From Streptomyces sp. KMM 9044 (GTDB lineage Bacteria; Actinomycetota; Actinomycetes; Streptomycetales; Streptomycetaceae): 64,000 bases of DNA. The notes beneath the pieces were generated by a model, which saw only the letters and a list, made by a program, of their open reading frames with translations, did no database searches and was not told where the DNA came from. Shown here in pieces: positions 62,813 to 64,000 of this stretch. How positions within the stretch are numbered: the first letter of the stretch is position 1; the number at the start of each line of letters is the position of its first letter. The stretch is taken from positions 3,410,001 through 3,474,000 of the forward strand of contig NZ_CP113910.1 of assembly GCF_024701375.2 (NCBI RefSeq). Direction: 5' to 3'. The translations under genes and the position numbers were made by a program.

Positions 62813-63649
62813 ATGTTCACACGTAGGGAGTACCGGGAGCCACGCCGGTACCGGTCGGACCCGTCGGGGCCGTACTGGAAGCAACGCGGCTGGCAGGTGT
62901 CGGCGGGGTTCCTCGCCGTCGTCGTCGTACTGAGCGGGATCGTCGCGCTGACGGCCGACCAGGACACCGACGGGAACAACGGGAACGCGTCGGCGGCCGA
63001 GGGGCCGCTGTCCGGCACTCCGGCCATGAAGGACGGCCGGCCCGAGGGGTGCCGTACGGACGACAGCGACGGCGACGCCCTGCCCACGGCTCCGCCCGAC
63101 GACGTCGACTGGCACACCCTCGACGTCACGCGTGTGCCCGTCTCGGCCTCCGCCGGCCCGGCCCTGACCCAGGGGCCCCTGTGGTGGTGCTTCGCGCACA
63201 CGCCGACCGGGGCCGTGCTGGCCGCCCACATCATTCCCTCGCAGATGAGCGGTCCCGACTGGCGGACCGTCGCGCGGGAGCAGGTCGTGTCCGGCCGGGG
63301 ACGGGACCTGTTCGTCTTCAAACGTTCCACGGTCCAGGACGACGCCGAATCCGGCTCCGGCTCCGGCGCCGAGGCGGGTGACGGGTCGGGCTCCGGCGGC
63401 TCCGGCGCGAGTGCCGGGACCGGCAGTTCGTCCGTCGCCTCCTACGCCGGATACTCGGTGCCCGCGTACTCCGGCGAGGCGGCGACCGTCGAACTGCTGC
63501 TCAAGACCAGTCAGGGCTACGCCACGACCTCCATCGCCCTGCGCTGGAGCGGCGGCGACTGGAAGGTCCAGCCCTCCGACAACGGTGCCCTGCACACGCC
63601 GGTGAAGGCAGTCCAGGGAACCAACGGCCATCTCCTTTGGGGGGTTTGA
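62813..63649 (+). CDS. Single-pass membrane protein, TcpC/VirB8-like candidate
   Basis: 278 aa from ATG 62813. A cytoplasmic basic head (MFTRREYREPRRYRSD), a transmembrane helix near residues 28-48 and an extracytoplasmic domain. The Ser/Gly repeat at residues ~183-208 (SGSGSGAEAGDGSGSGGSG) is a linker before the C-terminal domain. The topology fits a VirB8/TcpC-type scaffold, but no sequence motif proves this. Confidence 0.55.
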   Translation: MFTRREYREPRRYRSDPSGPYWKQRGWQVSAGFLAVVVVLSGIVALTADQDTDGNNGNASAAEGPLSGTPAMKDGRPEGCRTDDSDGDALPTAPPDDVDWHTLDVTRVPVSASAGPALTQGPLWWCFAHTPTGAVLAAHIIPSQMSGPDWRTVAREQVVSGRGRDLFVFKRSTVQDDAESGSGSGAEAGDGSGSGGSGASAGTGSSSVASYAGYSVPAYSGEAATVELLLKTSQGYATTSIALRWSGGDWKVQPSDNGALHTPVKAVQGTNGHLLWGV

Positions 63650-63650
63650 C

Positions 63651-64000
63651 ATGGCGTGCCCGACCGGTAATCCCATCGTCGACATCGCGGTGGGGTTCTT
63701 CAGCTTCCTCGGGGATCCCATCGGGACCATCGTCGAGGGCATCGCCAACGCCGTCCTCGCGGGCGCCATCGCGGTGTTCGGGGCGCTGACCACCAGCATC
63801 CCGACCCTCTCGGGAACCACGACGGCCCAGGACATCAACAGCCAGACACAGTGGATCGTGGTCTATCTGGCGGTCGGCTCGCTGCTGTTCGCGTCCGCCC
63901 GGATGGCCATCGAGCGGCGCGGGGAGGCCGGCACGACCGCGCTCAAGGGCATCATGCGGGTCATCCTCGTCTCGGGCGCCGCCACCACCGTCGTCACGGC
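63651..64000 (+). CDS. Multi-pass membrane protein, TrbL/VirB6-like, partial
   Basis: The first 116 codons are visible from ATG 63651; the gene runs off the right edge. Hydrophobic helices at NAVLAGAIAVFGALTTSI and QWIVVYLAVGSLLFASARMA suggest the conserved TrbL/VirB6 arrangement. It starts 1 nt after the previous stop, so it belongs to the same operon. Confidence 0.6.
   Translation, partial: MACPTGNPIVDIAVGFFSFLGDPIGTIVEGIANAVLAGAIAVFGALTTSIPTLSGTTTAQDINSQTQWIVVYLAVGSLLFASARMAIERRGEAGTTALKGIMRVILVSGAATTVVT

Overview
The window is high-GC actinobacterial DNA, almost certainly from a Streptomyces chromosome. The strongest clue is the left block: two ArsA-like ATPases, a WblA-type WhiB regulator and a class A penicillin-binding protein in the order found in S. 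coelicolor. GTG starts, GTGA/ATGA stop-start overlaps, XRE-DUF5753/DUF397 pairs and an FxLD lanthipeptide cluster agree with this.

Layout. (1) 1-10527: core chromosome (MBL hydrolase, Nudix, RidA, DUF4177, two ArsA ATPases, wblA, PBP, YqeY, metallophosphoesterase, membrane protein). (2) 10528-10601: a tRNA-Pro(CGG) gene. The last 43 bp of this region (10560-10602) recur exactly at 49827-49869, so 10560-49869 is read as an integrated element of about 39.3 kb. (3) 49870-58480: chromosome again, with an HNH endonuclease resembling phosphorothioate-DNA enzymes, an RHH/PIN toxin-antitoxin pair, DUF5994/CsbD/STAS genes, a methyltransferase pseudogene, TerC and broken regulator genes. (4) 58481-64000: an ECF sigma factor and the start of a secretion or conjugation-like locus (lytic transglycosylase, DUF6668-like protein, small membrane proteins, a TrbL-like membrane protein cut by the window end).

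The island holds, in order: a tyrosine integrase inactivated by a 140-bp MITE-like insertion; an IS3 OrfA remnant; a radical-SAM RiPP locus (STAND/TPR protein, 67-aa precursor ending in IWPWPL, FxsB-like rSAM/SPASM enzyme, GNAT); an FxLD lanthipeptide locus (precursor, LanB, LanC, FxLD-type methyltransferase, small accessory genes); regulators; a convergent pair of proteins that both carry an amyloid-signalling-like motif; a GmrSD-like DUF262 protein and RadC; a type I restriction-modification operon with an AbiEi/AbiEii toxin-antitoxin inserted between hsdR and hsdM; an IS5-family element; an IS701-family element interrupted by a 2.17-kb group II intron; and a second broken integrase that carries a LacI-type helix-turn-helix. 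Both integrases are defective, so the island is probably fixed unless helped in trans.

The most unusual material is the amyloid-motif pair (29349-31584), the rSAM RiPP with the WPW core, the AbiE module inside the RM operon, and the nested mobile elements at 41158-45994.
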